Positions 1-11,930 of a stretch of 64,000 nt of DNA are shown here, piece by piece. Source of the DNA: Costus lasius. Lineage: Eukaryota > Streptophyta > Magnoliopsida > Zingiberales > Costaceae. The number at the start of each line of letters is the position of its first letter. Position 1 is the stretch's first letter. Position numbers and translations under genes: made by a program. The notes below the pieces were generated by a model. It saw only the letters and a list, made by a program, of their open reading frames with translations. It ran no database searches and had not been told where the DNA came from. Location of the stretch: positions 25,097,439 to 25,161,438 of the forward strand of contig CM050450.1 of assembly GCA_027563935.2 (NCBI GenBank), given 5' to 3'.

Positions 1-565
1 AGGGAAGAGAATGGCGGCGCGAAGATGACGAACTACCTGAGCGGCTGGGGGCGGGCGGGCGCACGGTGTTTGGTGGAAACCCTACCCGTGTGCTGCCCTA
101 AATACAAGCCGATCCCATGTTAGAAGCACTGGTGAACCCCATGGGGTTCACCAACCTGTGAAGCTCTCTAGTAGAAAACGGGCAGCGACAGAATATACCG
201 GGTGAACCCGATGGGGTTCACCAACACCCGGTGAAGGCTTCTGGATGGATCCGCGCATACGAAAATACAGGTGTAACCCCGTGGGGTTCACAAGACCGTG
301 AAGCGTCTCTGGAGATTGAGTTAGAAAGTTCTGATATAGTAGACTTCACCGGGTGCGAAACCCCATGGGCTGTTCACCTGGCCGTGAAGTTCACTGAAAG
401 AAGCCAAAGATGCTCGAAACACTATGCCTCCACCCCAGGATGCTGAATCTATCATTGTTGCCACAGAATTTATATTTGAAAACCAAATTTTTAGGATGAA
501 TACAGTGCACTTCACGGGTGAACCCGATGGTGTTCACGTGGTTGTGAAGTTATTCTGGGGAAAGC
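1..565 (-). repeat. Pol-ORF3 spacer of element B with palindromic array
   Basis: This is the left continuation of element B, cut off from 9,542 onward by element A. From about 130 to 550 it carries four to five copies of a palindrome of the form GGTGAACCCC-ATGGGGTTCACC followed by a 'TGAAG' tail, spaced roughly 75-130 bp apart. The same motif family occurs in the B LTR (14,355-14,600) and in D. The order (integrase end, A-rich spacer, palindromes) matches the intact element C (40,259 down to 39,796), which is why it is assigned to B. Bases 1-60 are GC-rich and may approach the start of B's ORF3, which lies outside the window. Small ORFs here are frame shadows of the repeats. Confidence 0.7.
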
Positions 566-2251
566 TGTTGCACACAATCCGCAAGGCGCACGACTTACCG
601 ATGTAGTACTTAAGATATCATTCCCTCAGGGATGGGGTTGTCAAATACCAAATATTCCAACCTTCGATAGCTAAGTGATTAAAAAATCTCGGTTGATAAT
701 GTAGACCTAAACTAAGAGCGTAATAATACAAGTATCGTATCGATTGTGAGAGAAATTGGGAAATCGGGGTTCACCACGTCAATCAACTTATAAGCGTAAT
801 GGAAAATACTGCTTAAAAGATCTTTTAAAAAAACCAAGGAAATGCCCTTTTGAGTCATACCCCTCTCGGGTGCACAACTAAGCAATCAACTTAGTTAGTC
901 TCCTACTCTCACAGTGGACTAAGCCATAAGTAGACTAAGGTAGAAACAGGACATAAAGATTTTCCCGAAGGTGGTCTCTACGACTCTCGTAATAGAGCAC
1001 ATAGGATTTATCAAGGAGGATCCGCTGATTGCAATTCACCTCTCAGTTTTTTACCACAATCAACTAAAGTGAAAACCGATCTGGCAAATATCGATAAACA
1101 TGAGTGAAACAAACCAAGGTCAAATGGCTTCGAAAGATATATCAAAAGAAATTCTTAACATTAACACTTACAAATCAAAAAGACGGGCTACGCCCAAATC
1201 CCGATTGAGGTTTTACGCTAGTACATACATGGTTACGACAAGTACAGAGCCTTGCGATTAAAAATGAAAAGAAAACTAAACAATGTAAAGATGAGAAAAG
1301 AAATTAAAACAAACTCCTTTCTCTCCTCCTTTGATGTCGCCTTCTTCTCTTTGGAGTAGCTTGCGTTCTTGCCTCCGCCACCGAACTTTGAGCTCTCAAG
1401 CGTAGTACCTCCTCTACCCCCCCCCCCCCCTTTTCTTCCTTCTCTTGAGTCTTTTTTTATAGAAAGTCCGGTGCTCCTTCGAATTCTGAATTAAATTTGG
1501 AATTAAATTTTGAAATAAAATCCTGGAATTAAATTCTGGATTAAATCCCCATTATGGCTCTTAATGGCGTGTCTCTTCGTATTCGGAATTTAAATTCCCA
1601 TAATGACACTTGATGGCTATTACATTGTCTAAATAACTCCCGCAATTTATGATTCTTGAATGACTATGTATTAACTGCAGGCCTCTTTAATTCTTGTAAC
1701 CTTCAAATGGATTAATGCTCATTTTAATCCTTGACAGCTGGTAATAAATTCTGGCGGCTGCGGATAAGTTCTTGCGGCGGCTAGATGAATTCTTGAGACG
1801 GCTGCGAGATTTCAGTCATGAGGCAAATCATGGCCATGCCCATAATTATCTTAGTCAAGTTTGCCTTTATTCGAAAGGTTGTCGTCGAGGGAGTTACGGA
1901 CGCATCTTTAAATTATGACTTTTGCTTGCGTCTAAACGGGCTCAACGTGATAGCTAGTCGAAGAATTACGGTCCGTGATGTAGATTATGGCCTCAGCCGT
2001 AATTCTTGAAATTACTCCCATTTGAAGCCAAAACTTCTTGTCCAAGAATCCTAATTCACTCGGATATGTGACCGTACATCTGTATAGCTCTAAAAATGAG
2101 TGAATTGTCCTGTATTCAACAAATATGACAAGTAGTGAAGCTTCTAAAGAAAGTTAATGAAATAAGCTGGAAAGTGATATAAAATTATGAAAATATGTCT
2201 CGATTCCACTAGGAACAGTAGTAAAAAAGACTATATAAATACGAGACATCA
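566..2251 (-). repeat. Element A 3' LTR
   Basis: Left LTR copy, starting TGTTGCACAC and ending GACATCA on the plus strand. It matches 7,881-9,541 nearly collinearly, with small indels and many substitutions. It contains a run of 14 C at 1,417-1,430, where the other copy has only a short C run. The part at about 1,740-1,820 holds several GGCGGCTG/ACGGCTG units. Confidence 0.9.
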
Positions 2252-2260
2252 AAATCTCCC
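2252..2260 (-). other. Element A polypurine tract
   Basis: Read on the minus strand this is GGGAGATTT directly before the LTR start TGATGTC. It is the expected plus-strand DNA primer site of an LTR retrotransposon. The same arrangement occurs in element C. Confidence 0.7.
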
Positions 2261-2624
2261 AGACTTAGACCATTGCTTGTCCGCAAGCATAGAAGAGTAA
2301 ATAAAAGTGGTGATCAAAAAGATGAAATCATGTCAAGCTTGTAAAATATTTTGTCCCAGGAAGATATCATTATGAGCAAACCTCAGCAAGTCAGGGAATT
2401 CAAGGTAATCATCTATCGATAGGAGTAAAGGTGTGAAGATCCAAATACCAAAGTTAAATGAGGCCTACCTTCATGATCTACAATAACCCTCTGTTTGGAG
2501 AATACACTCCATTTAGACCTGATTCAACCAAAGATATCAGTTGGAGAGACACCAATGCACTCTTATTTGTATTTTCATCTCCTCAATTCTTTTTCTTACT
2601 ATTTTGACTTCAACTCATGTCTTA

Positions 2625-2654
2625 GGTACCACTGCCAATTTTACGCAGTGCCAA
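2625..2654 (-). repeat. Conserved hairpin near the 3' LTR of element A
   Basis: The block reads GGTACCACTG, about ten bases, then CAGTGCCAA, with arms that can pair (CACTGC/GCAGTG). The same block occurs twice in element C (37,105-37,241), and related blocks occur in E (16,131-16,313), always between ORF3 and the polypurine tract. Its role is unknown; position suggests an RNA element in the 3' untranslated part. Confidence 0.65.
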
Positions 2655-2834
2655 GTAGAGGAGTCTTATTATTTCTTCTCTCTTTTTGTTTTTTGTTTTG
2701 TTTTATTTTTTTTTCGTTTGAGGAGATTATAACCATAGACAAGTGCATTGATTATTTCCAACAAGTAGTAAGGATAATCAAGCCAACAGAGTTCTATACT
2801 TCTACAAAAAGATTGCATGCAAGCTTTGAAAGCA

Positions 2835-2964
2835 AAAACCTTCATCAAAATTCGGATCTATCACTCCACAACCTATTTCCATCAAAAGATAATCATATGA
2901 AAACCTTCATCAAAATTCGGATCTATCACTCCACAACCTATTTCCATCAAAAGATAATCATATG
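2835..2964. repeat. Perfect 65-bp tandem duplication
   Basis: Two adjacent copies of a 65-bp unit beginning AACCTTCATCAAAATTCGG lie in the untranslated 3' part of element A. They look identical, so the duplication is recent relative to the element. No coding role is seen. Confidence 0.85.
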
Positions 2965-3411
2965 AATTACCTGATTGTGAACTAAGATTTAGAAGATAAT
3001 AATATCCCAGAGATTCAATAAATTATTAAGCTATCACGAGTCTATTAAAAATCAAAAATAATATCATCATGAATAATATCACCACTTAAGAAAAATCAGG
3101 TAAAGTAATCTATTCATTGAGAACAAGGGTGTAGCTCAACATTCAAACACAATAACAAAACACATCACATCATCAGATAGCACAAGTACTAAATTAACAT
3201 CACAGAACTGAAGTACTATGCATAACAGTTTTAAAAGTAAACTACATAATGACTTCAAAGGAAAAGTTAAAAGTGAACTATATAACGGCAGCACAGAGTA
3301 GTGAAATGCACCAACAATCCACAATCTCCCAGACTGAAGTTATGCATAGTCTCTATGCATCACAATAAAGGTACTCAAAATTTAGAGATGGGGGACAAAA
3401 TACTCACGAAA

Positions 3412-4031
3412 TCAGTCAGACTCGTCAGAACTACTCTCAATCACCAGAGGATCCTCCTCTTCATTATCAGCATCGCCCAGTATCTTAGGATCGTCATCCT
3501 CGTCTGGTAACGGGGGGGTCAAAAAACGAAGGCCATAGGGAATTCAGAATTTTCCCTTGGCGATCTTGTTCATAAGCCATCTGAGTGATCACAGTGCCTT
3601 GTCTAGATAACTCTTAGTGAGTCATATGTTGTGCTTCTTCCATATGTGAAAATAGTTGTTGGATGTAATCCCCTTGGCGCTTTTGCTCATCTAACAGTTG
3701 CTTCAGTAAGGATTCAATGTTGGAGGAGGAGGGATACTCACCAGGGAAGGCAAAGAATTTAGCATAAGCTGATGGCAGTGCAAAGCAGAACGGTGGAGCA
3801 TGCGCAGTAGTGTTGGTAGAGGAAGTAGTAAGAGGCCGATTTTTTCAAATTGTTCCTGTGATGATGTGGTTCAACCGACGAAGACGCTGACGTAGAAGAA
3901 GAGGATATGTGGCGCGCTTGGGGAGCAAAGTTGATAGTTGACTTCTGAGCTGTCGTCTTTTGAATCGGAGGCATAGCGTAAGAGTGGACTGCAGAATTAG
4001 ATACTGAGAGTGCAAAGTAGGTTATCTTCAA
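3412..4031 (-). pseudogene. Element A extra downstream ORF (ORF3) remnant
   Basis: This lies downstream of protease, in the place where C has its ORF3. The N-terminal part begins near 3,985 (MPPIQKTTAQKS, then a Ser-rich stretch), comparable to the MAPKTKRVVSKGKKP start in C. The tail, just before the stop at 3,412-3,414, is a run of Asp/Glu (DEDDD, NEEED, SSSDESD), comparable to the acidic tail in C. A Gln/Glu-rich segment precedes it. The conserved central domain seen in C is missing and the frame is broken. Athila-type elements are known for an extra 'envelope-like' ORF at this position; the function of this version is unknown. Confidence 0.55.
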
Positions 4032-5117
4032 GTTCGCCAGAAGAAAGTGTTGAGCAGAATGGAAGTTTTGTCGCTTGAAAATTGGGATTGCAAGATTTGT
4101 ATAAATAGTACATCAGGACTCTGAAATTCAGATACGTCAGCGAATTTTGTCGGCGGATGAATTGATAAATCTCAAGCGGATGAATTGGATTGCCGATTTA
4201 ATTTGATGCGGACGGCTGAAGATAAATCGTGCTTCAGTTTGTCGCCGGCTGAATTGAATGTGTGCTGGCGACTAAATTGATTTTGAGATCACAAGCAGAT
4301 GAATTGAATTGCCGATTCACGTCAGCAATTTCTTCAATCGAAAAGCAACCGCATGAAATGAATGGTGGCCAGAATTTCAATCGCTATAACTCATGGCAGG
4401 CGATTGCTAAATTGCTTTAATTTGTAGCAGACTAAATTAATGTGGCTATGATTGAAATTAGAGATTCGGTTGGCTAAATGGATTGATGATTCGTATGCGG
4501 CACCGGGATTAATTGAAAAGCCGAATTGATCGGCAGTTATGTGTGTGTGGTGGGGGGGGGGGGGGGGGGGGGCCCTGTAATTGGCTGCTTTAATTTGCAG
4601 CGATTGATTGGAGTTGAATTGACATTGACATTTTTGCAAACGACAAATGGCTGCAGTTGATATTGGTTTGGGATATTGCCATGCGACCGAAATTTTCTGA
4701 ATTAAAGTCTCGGCAGAATGCAACAGCTGAAAGTCTCTATTGAAGATTTGGTTTGTCGAAATTCAGTGGTAGGTGACTGAAATTGAATTGAGCTTCCAAA
4801 GCTTATCCATCAGCAAATTCTTCTCCACGTTGAGTTTCAAATCAATTCCCAAATGTTGACTTCAAATCAATTTCTCTCTCTCCATGTGCAATTCCAATTG
4901 ACGTGGAAACACGTGAAAGCAGGTGAAAGTTATTCAATTTGGAGATTTCACTTTGTTGACTTTAATTTGTAGCAAGCTTTGACTAAAAATCTTGGCATTT
5001 GATGCTTCAATCTGTTGCGATGGCAAAATATAAGTATAACCTTGCTAATTCAGGGAGAAAGAGAGAAAAAACGTAAGTAAGAATTAAATATGGAAAAAAA
5101 ATGCAACGTAAATATAA
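4032..5117 (-). repeat. Spacer of element A between pol remnant and ORF3
   Basis: Noncoding and rich in loose repeats of GGCGGATGAATT, GCCGATT and GCTGAATTGAAT type between about 4,130 and 4,400. These recall the GGCGGCTG units of A's own LTR, though the match is weaker than for B, C and E. A run of 21 G lies at 4,552-4,572. The short minus-strand ORF at 4,391-4,723 has no family resemblance and is not called. Confidence 0.5.
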
Positions 5118-5170
5118 AAAGAACTTGGACGGCTTCCAAGGAGCGCTTGTTTATGGTTGTTAGCTGGACC
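5118..5170 (-). other. Post-integrase motif marking the pol deletion in A
   Basis: A degraded copy of the block that follows integrase in element C (CTTGGGTTGCCTCCCAAGAA type, then AGCGCT and TAGCTTGAC). Here it lies only about 150 bp beyond the protease end, so roughly 3 kb of RT, RNase H and integrase is missing between them. Confidence 0.6.
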
Positions 5171-5317
5171 ATAGTCGGTGAAATTATCCTGGTTCAAATG
5201 AAATATTGTGCGAACAAACAAAAGAATCTATTCCTTTGATATAATCTAAGGGAATATTCAGTTCCACTCAAATTGGCGGGAATGGTTTTAACTCTACTTT
5301 GTAGGTTTTACCATTTT

Positions 5318-7760
5318 TTATGCATCATAGAGTGGTTCCGATTTTACAGTTGTTGGTCTGATCTTACTTGTGGAGTCAAGAAGTGTTGTGTAGGCCTTCG
5401 CCTCCTCGTTCTGTTCTGTGTTTCCATTTTCCAAAAGGCAAACCTCTAGAGAGTCTATCTTTGATCTACTGAATTCATTCACAACATCATCTATAACATC
5501 GATGTTGTAACAAGATCCTGCAAGACAAGGTTTCTTCATACTTGCATATAAGTAAAATTCGATATTTTCTTCACCAACGGTTAAAGATAACTTCTCATTC
5601 TTTACGTCTATGATCGCTCATGCTGTGGCATGGAATGGTCTTCCTAAAATAATGGGTAGCTTAACATCCTCTTCCATTTCCAACACTACAAAATCTACTG
5701 GGATGAAAAAGTTACCGACTTTAATGGGGGCGTCCTCCAAAATTCCAGCGGGTTTGCATATGGATCGATCAGCCAACTGTAGAGAGATCGTAGTGTCTTT
5801 TACATCTCCAATATCTAGCCTCCTGCAAATAGAAGAAGGCATTAGGCTTACGCTTGCCCCTAAATCACAAAGGGCATTCTCAAAGGATAAATCTCCTATT
5901 TGGCAAGGAATGGAGAAGCTTCCAGGGTCCTTTAATTTTTGTGGGATCTTGTTCTGAATTATGGCACTACACTCTTCAGTGAGTGCAACTGTGGCATGTT
6001 CTTCCAGTTTTCTTCTATTAGTCAGAATATCCTTCAAAAATTTGGCATATGTCGGCATCTGCACTAGAGCATTAGTGAAAGGTATATTTACATACAATTT
6101 ATTTAGAATTTCTAAGAATTTACCGAACTGCCGATCGAGCTTTGCTTTTGCTAATCGTTGAGGAAATGGGATGGGAGGTTTATAAGGCAGTGGTGAAATG
6201 TTCGCTGATTCACCTTCCTTAGCTTGTTTTTCACCTCGATTCTCTTTCGTTGTGTCATTCGCCTCTGGTGCTTTGGGGGATGTGTCATCAGTATCAAAGT
6301 TAGGCATCTTGGGGCCGTCCAGTTGCTTTCCACTTCTAGTAGTGATCGCATTGCAAGTCTCTCTGGGATTCATCTCTAGCTGAGATGGTAATTTACCAGA
6401 AGGTCTTGCCAATGAAGTTGCCATGTTGTATAATTGGGTGTCTACTCTCTTACTATGAGCTTCAAAGGCATCGAACCTTGATGTTAGTCGCTGCAAAAGA
6501 TCATTGAAATTATCGTTAGTTTTTGTCTGAGAAGAAATAAAATTCTCCATCATTGTCTCCAATTGTGTTTTCTGGGGCTGGGGTTGAGCATATGGCCTTG
6601 ATTGAAATCCAGGGGGTGGTCTATAACTTTGTTGAGGAACAGGGTTCATGTTGTTTCTGTAGGAGAAGTTGGGATGATTTATCTAACCTGGGTTGTATGC
6701 ACTCGAAAATGGGTCTAGTTGAGGTCTAGGGTTGGAATTTCCTACAGCATGAACTTGTTCATTAGTTGTGTCATGAGAAATACCCAACTGACATTCAGTT
6801 ACGGTGTGTCCTGTCAATCCACATATCTCACAGGAAGAAATAGTTGCATCAGTAGAGTTCGTATTAATTGAATCTAATTTGTGTGAAAGAAAATCTACCT
6901 TAGCTGCCAATGAGCTCGAAGCATCTAGTTCATACTTACCTGGGGTGTGTGTTCTTGTGGTGTTACCTCTTTCACCGGACCACTGGTTGTGGTTGAGCGT
7001 CATGTCTTCAAGTAAATTCATTGCTTCATCTATGTTCTTGTTCATAAGAGCACCGCCAGCGGCTGCGTTTACAGTAAGTCGTGTGTTATAATTCAAACCG
7101 TGATAGAAGGTATGAATTATTACCCACTTCTCTAGTCCATGGTGTGGACATAGCCTTTGTAGTTCTTTATAGCGTTCCCAAGCTTCATAGAGAGATTCCC
7201 CTTCTTTCTGAGTAAAGCTTGTGATTTGGTTGCGCAGCTGTACGGTCTTACTCGGGGGAAAATATTTAGATACAAATGCTTGAGATAGCTGATCCCAAGT
7301 TTTAATGGATTCTGACGGTAATGAATGTAGCCAATTACGAGCTCTATCTCGTAGCGAGAATGGAAAAAGCCTCAATCTTATTGCGTCACTAGATACACCG
7401 TTCATCTTCATTGTATCGCAGAATTCTAAGAATATTGATAAATGCATATTAGGATCCTCATGTGGCGTACCTCTGAACTGGTTATTCTAAACCATCGATA
7501 ACAAAGAAGGCTTAATTTCAAAATTGTTCGCTTCCACTGGTGGACGAGTGATACTTGAATGAAGACCTAGCTGCGAAATCCTTCAAAGAGTGATTATTGT
7601 CTACCATCGTGAATTCAGAGAGAAGGATAGGATCAATATTACCTGATTGTTCTTTTCCCTTCAATTCTTTAAGTCTCCTCCTTCGATGAAATGTTCGCTC
7701 TATTTCTTGGTCAAGATCGTTTAAGTCCTCAAGTCCTCCTAATCGAAGACTTCTGTGCAT
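5318..7760 (-). pseudogene. Element A gag-protease
   Basis: Gag of the plant Ty3/gypsy type followed by an aspartic protease, in three main open blocks: 7,760-7,518, 7,447-6,683 and 6,649-5,318. The middle block has the retrotransposon gag domain (motif ESLYEAWERYKELQRLCPHH) and an intact CCHC zinc knuckle (CEICGLTGHTVTEC). The third has the conserved KFLEILNKLYVNIPFTNAL block and the protease active site in CDLGASVSLMP, then the flap and hydrophobic LPIILGRPF motif. Breaks: a TAG at 7,487-7,489 where relatives have Gln, a stop between gag blocks near 6,683 at a Trp position, and a TGA after GRPFHATA at 5,618-5,620. The product would bind RNA and form virus-like particles; as read it is not continuous. 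Confidence 0.85.
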
Positions 7761-7857
7761 AAAAAAAAACTACAAAGTAAAAGTAAATAACGAAGAAAGT
7801 AAAAGAAAACTTAGTCTATCAATTTTTAGAATGTTTTGATATTGACAAAATACCAAT

Positions 7858-7874
7858 CCCTGGCAACTGCGCCA
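7858..7874 (-). other. Element A primer-binding site (tRNA-Asp type)
   Basis: The minus strand reads TGGCGCAGTTGCCAGGG, six bases inside the 5' LTR. It matches the 3' end of plant tRNA-Asp (complement TGGCGCCGTTGCCGGGGA) with a few changes. tRNA-Asp priming is typical of Athila-type elements. Confidence 0.8.
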
Positions 7875-7880
7875 AAAACT

Positions 7881-9541
7881 TGTTGCACATAATTCACAAG
7901 CGCACGGCTTACCGATGTAGTACTTAAGATATCGTTCCCTCAGGGATGGGTTGTCAAGTACCAAATATTCTGACCTTCAATAGCTAAGTGATTAAAAATC
8001 TCGGTTGATAACGTGGACTGAACTAAGAGCGTAATAATACAAGTATCGTATCGATGTGAGAGAAATCAGGAAATTGGGGTTCACCACGTCAATCAACTTA
8101 TAAGCGTAATGGAAAATACTGCTTAGAAGATCTTTAGAAAACCAAGGGAATGCCCTTTTGAGTCGTACCCCTCTTGGGTGCACAACTCAGCAATCAACTT
8201 AGTTAATCTTCTACTCTCGCGGTGGACTAAGCATAAGTAGACTGAATAGAAACAGGACATAAAGATTCCCCAAGTGGTCGCTACGACTCTCGTAATAGAG
8301 CACACAATCAACTAAAGTGAAAACCCGATTGATCAAGGAGGATCCGCTGATTGCAATTCACCTCTCAGTTTTTACCACAATCAACTAAAGTGAAAACCGA
8401 ACTGGCCAAAAATCGATAAACACGAGTGAAACAAACCAAGGTCAAATGGCTTCAAAAGATATATCAAAAGCAATTCTTAACATTAACACTAACAAATAAA
8501 AAAGACGGGCTACGCCCAAATCCCGATTGAGGTTTTACGCTAGTACATACATGGTTATGGCAAGTACAAGCCTTGCGATTAAAACGTAAAGAAAACTAAA
8601 CAAGGTAAAGATGAGAAAAGAATTAAAATAAACTCCTTTCTCTCCTCTTTTGATGTCGCCTTCTTCTCTTTGGAGTAGCTAGTGTTCTTGCTCCGCTACC
8701 GAACTTTGAGCTCTCGAGCATAGTACCTCCTCTCCCCCCTTTTCTTCCTTCTCTTGAGTCCTTTTTATAGAAAGCCGGTGCCTCTTCGAATTCCGAATTA
8801 AATTCGGAATTAAATTTTGAATTAAATCCTGGAATTAATTTCTGGATTAAATCCCCATTATGGCTCTTAATGGCGTGTCTCTTCGTATTCAGAATTCAAT
8901 TCCCATAATGACACTTGATGGCTAATAAATTCTCCAAATAACTCCCGCATTTATGATTCTTAATGACTATGTATTAACTGCAACCTCTTTAATTCTTGTA
9001 ACCTTCAGATGATTAATGCTCATTTTATCCTTGATGGCTGGTATTAAATTCTGGCGGCTGTGGATAAGTTCTTGCGGCAGATGAATTCTTGCGACGGCTA
9101 TGAGATTTCAGCCGTGAGGCAAATCATAGCCATGCCCATAATTATCTAGTCAAGGTCGCCTTTATCCGAAAGGTTGTCCTCGAGGGAGTTATGGACGCAT
9201 CTTTAAATTATGACTTTGCTTGCGTCTAAACGGGCTCAACGTATAGCTAGTCGGAGAATTACGGTCGTGATGTAGATTATGGCCTCAGTCGTAATTCTTG
9301 AAATTACTCCCGTTTGAAGCCAAACTTCTTGTCAAGAATCCTGATTCACTCGGATATGTGACCGTACATCTGTATAGCTCTAAAAATGAGTGAATTGTCC
9401 TGTATTCAACAAATATGACAAGTAGTGAAGCTTCTGAAGAAAGTTAATGAAATAAGCTAGAAAGTGATGTAAAATTATGAAAATATGTCTCGATTCACTA
9501 GGAAACAACAGTAAAAAATACTATATAAATACGAGACATTA
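7881..9541 (-). repeat. Element A 5' LTR
   Basis: Right LTR copy, starting TGTTGCACAT and ending GACATTA. It pairs with 566-2,251, and similarity stops abruptly on both sides at the same points. The last dinucleotide is TA instead of CA, a point change. Confidence 0.9.
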
Positions 9542-9719
9542 AAACCCCAAAAGTTGCTGTTTTGAAAACCATGTTGCCACAATAACGTCCTACAACACAG
9601 AGACATATAATCAGCAAAAATCCCCTAGAATCTAATTAAAAACTAAGTGAAATGAAATTAACAGACTAAGAAGTGCATCTAATAACAACGAGAAACAATG
9701 CATGTAAACTAAAAACAAT

Positions 9720-10250
9720 AAAAAACATGGGGTTGTCTCCCAAGAGCGCTAGTTTAAAGTCGGTAGCTCAACCAAAAGAGTTCTCATGTCACCAACTCTG
9801 CGGGGTCTATGAGAGCAAGAACAACCCCTTGCTCGACCCGCTCATCCTCAAAATAATGCTTAAGGTGATGACCATTGACGGTGAAGCTGCCTGTGTGTTC
9901 AGCCCAGATTGTGATCGCGCCATAAGGTTGCACATGCTGTACCACAAAAGGACCGGACCACCTGGTTCGAAGCTTCCCGGGAAATAATCAAAGTCTCGAA
10001 TTAAAGAGTAGAACTTTGTCCCCCACATGAAATTCTTTCCTCACAATGCGCTTGTCATGCTAGTATTTACTGCGTGCTTTGTATATCTTGGCGTTTTCAT
10101 ATGCGAAGAGGCACATTTCATCCAATTCATCAAGTTGTAACTTTCTCCTCTCCCCGGCGCTTTTGAAGTCATAATTAATTTGCTTGATAGCCCAAAACGC
10201 ACTGTGCTCAAGTTCAACAGGTAAGTGACAAGATTTACCATAATTAATTT
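9720..10250 (-). pseudogene. Element B integrase C-terminal fragment
   Basis: This aligns with the end of the element C integrase (40,259-40,710). It has the conserved DYNF-like region with GERRK, the DLVLLF-like beta-strand area, the 'W SGPF' block and the 'NGQ LKHY' type end, in broken frames. The post-integrase motif (GGGGTTGTCTCCCAAGAGCG) is at about 9,728-9,750. Upstream it joins gag C-terminal sequence at about 10,250 with no catalytic core, so it cannot act as an integrase. Confidence 0.7.
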
Positions 10251-10340
10251 GCTTGTTTGCCTTGGCAGAGGGTTGTAGCTTCTATCTTGAAACCCTAATG
10301 GTTGTTTGTAATTCCCTTGTGGAGGCTGTTTGAAATTTCC

Positions 10341-11540
10341 TTATGGTGGTTGGGCTTGAGGTGGTGGTGCTTGCCCTGGTTGCACTGGTTGTGGCGTTCT
10401 ATATGAGAAGTTGGGGTGGTTGTGCCATCCTAGATTATAAGTGTTAGAATATGGATTATTGACAGGGTTAAAATTTCCAACAGCATTTATATGTTCAGGA
10501 TGACTTGGAATTAGTTGCCCATCTCCCATCTGGCATTCAGCACTTATATGACATGCAACTCCACACACCTCACAAAATATAGGATTAGCATCTAAAGAGT
10601 TAACAAACCAAGAATCGATTTTCTTTGTTAGACTATCCACCTTTGTAGTAAGAGCAGTCAGAGAGTCAAGCTCGAATTAACCTGTCTTCCTGGAAGATGT
10701 ACCTCGTTCTGAAGACCATTGATGGTGATTCATTGCCATGTCTCCCAGGAGGTTCATAGCATCCTTGACTCCTCTACCCATCAAGGTTCCTCCAGCTGCG
10801 GCATTGACTGTTAGCCTTGTATTGTAGTCCAGTCCATTGTAAAATGTGTGGACCAAAACCCAAGTCTCTATCCCATGGTGTGGGCACCTCCTTTGCAGCT
10901 CTTTGAATCTTTCCCAAGCTTCATACAAAAACTCTTCATCCTTTTGCATGACTAGTTATCTGATTCCTTAGTTGAATGGTCTTGATGGAGGGAAGTACTT
11001 TGAAAGGAAAGCTTGTGAAAGTTCCACCCATGTCCTTATTGAAGCTGAGGGTATCGTATGAAACCATGCTCTTGCTCTGTCCCTTAAAGAGAAGAGAAAC
11101 AGTCTCAACCTGATAGTATCAGCAGAAACGCCATTAATTTTCAGTGTATCACAGTATTCCAAAAATATAGCAAGATGCATGTTGGGGTCCTCTAGAGGAG
11201 AAGAACCACCAAATTGATGTTGTTGAACCATAGATAAAAGAGCAGGTTTAATCTCAAAATTATTGGCCTCTACAATAGGTCTAGCAATTCCTGATTACAA
11301 TTCATGAACATATGGAGCAGCATAATCGCGCAGTGTTCTGTTGTTGTTGTTTTTCCTTGCAGGTTGAGGAGCTTGATCATTATTCACATCTAATGGTATT
11401 TGCTCCATCTGGCTTTTGTCTTTCTTTTGCTGAACTTGTTTAAGTTTTCTTATGTTTCTGAATGTTCTCTCTATCTCCGTGTCGATTTCAAAGAGTTTTC
11501 TTGCCCTGGAACTTCTTTGCATAAAAGATATCAGACACAA
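10341..11540 (-). pseudogene. Element B gag
   Basis: Three broken blocks in order: 11,540-11,295 (N-terminus, IDTEIERTF motif), 11,231-10,968 (start of the gag domain, [20 protein letters not shown]) and 10,949-10,677 (LYEAWERFKELQRRCPHH, NAAAGG). A zinc-knuckle block follows at 10,640-10,341 with CEVCGVACHISAEC, a CCHC pattern still intact. A proline/glutamine-rich tail ends it. Stops and a frameshift near 10,965 separate the blocks. Similar to D gag throughout, so B and D belong to one family. Confidence 0.85.
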
Positions 11541-11657
11541 TTAGAAAGTTGCGAGGCAAGAAACAAGTTGAGAGTGATGAAAAGTAGCTATGAGTAAGAA
11601 AAACAAACTAAAACTTAGTCTACCAATCCTTAGAAATATACCAATATTAACCATTGT

Positions 11658-11675
11658 TCCCTGGCAACGGCGCCA
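11658..11675 (-). other. Element B primer-binding site (tRNA-Asp type)
   Basis: The minus strand reads TGGCGCCGTTGCCAGGGA, one change from the complement of the plant tRNA-Asp 3' end, a few bases inside the LTR start at 11,682. Confidence 0.88.
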
Positions 11676-11930
11676 AAAACTTGACAGGACCCGCAAGCGC
11701 ACAGTTACGTCGAAGTAATATAAAAGATTATCGTACCCACAGGGAACAAGGTTAAGTACTAGAAAGTCCAAGTCTCAATAGCCAAGCAATTTTTAAAGGG
11801 GGTTTTAATATTAACTAAGTAAAAGAAGAAATCAAAGCTGTCACGGATAAGTGTACGTATATGAAAGAACAGGGCTTTGGTGTCCACCATACTAACGATC
11901 TTAATTGCATTTAAAGAGATATGTTAAAGT

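Larger units (their letters stand above)
566..9541 (-). mobile_element. Element A: gag-protease-only Athila-like retrotransposon
   Basis: An LTR retrotransposon about 9.0 kb long, on the minus strand and inserted in element B. It has two alignable LTRs (566-2,251 and 7,881-9,541), a tRNA-Asp-type primer-binding site next to the right LTR and a polypurine tract next to the left one. Gag and protease are recognisable (5,318-7,760), but RT, RNase H and integrase are absent: protease is followed within about 150 bp by the motif that normally lies after integrase. A remnant of the extra downstream ORF follows. The flanks AAAGC (561-565) and AAACC (9,542-9,546) may be a 5-bp target duplication with one mismatch. 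It is a non-autonomous copy; LTR divergence shows it is not recent. Confidence 0.88.

Noticed and set aside
130..550. Spaced palindromes resembling a CRISPR array
   Set aside because: Copies vary, spacing is irregular, and the setting is a plant retrotransposon.
2495..2965. 156-codon plus ORF in element A
   Set aside because: It is antisense to the element, Phe-rich because of T runs, and includes a 65-bp tandem duplication.
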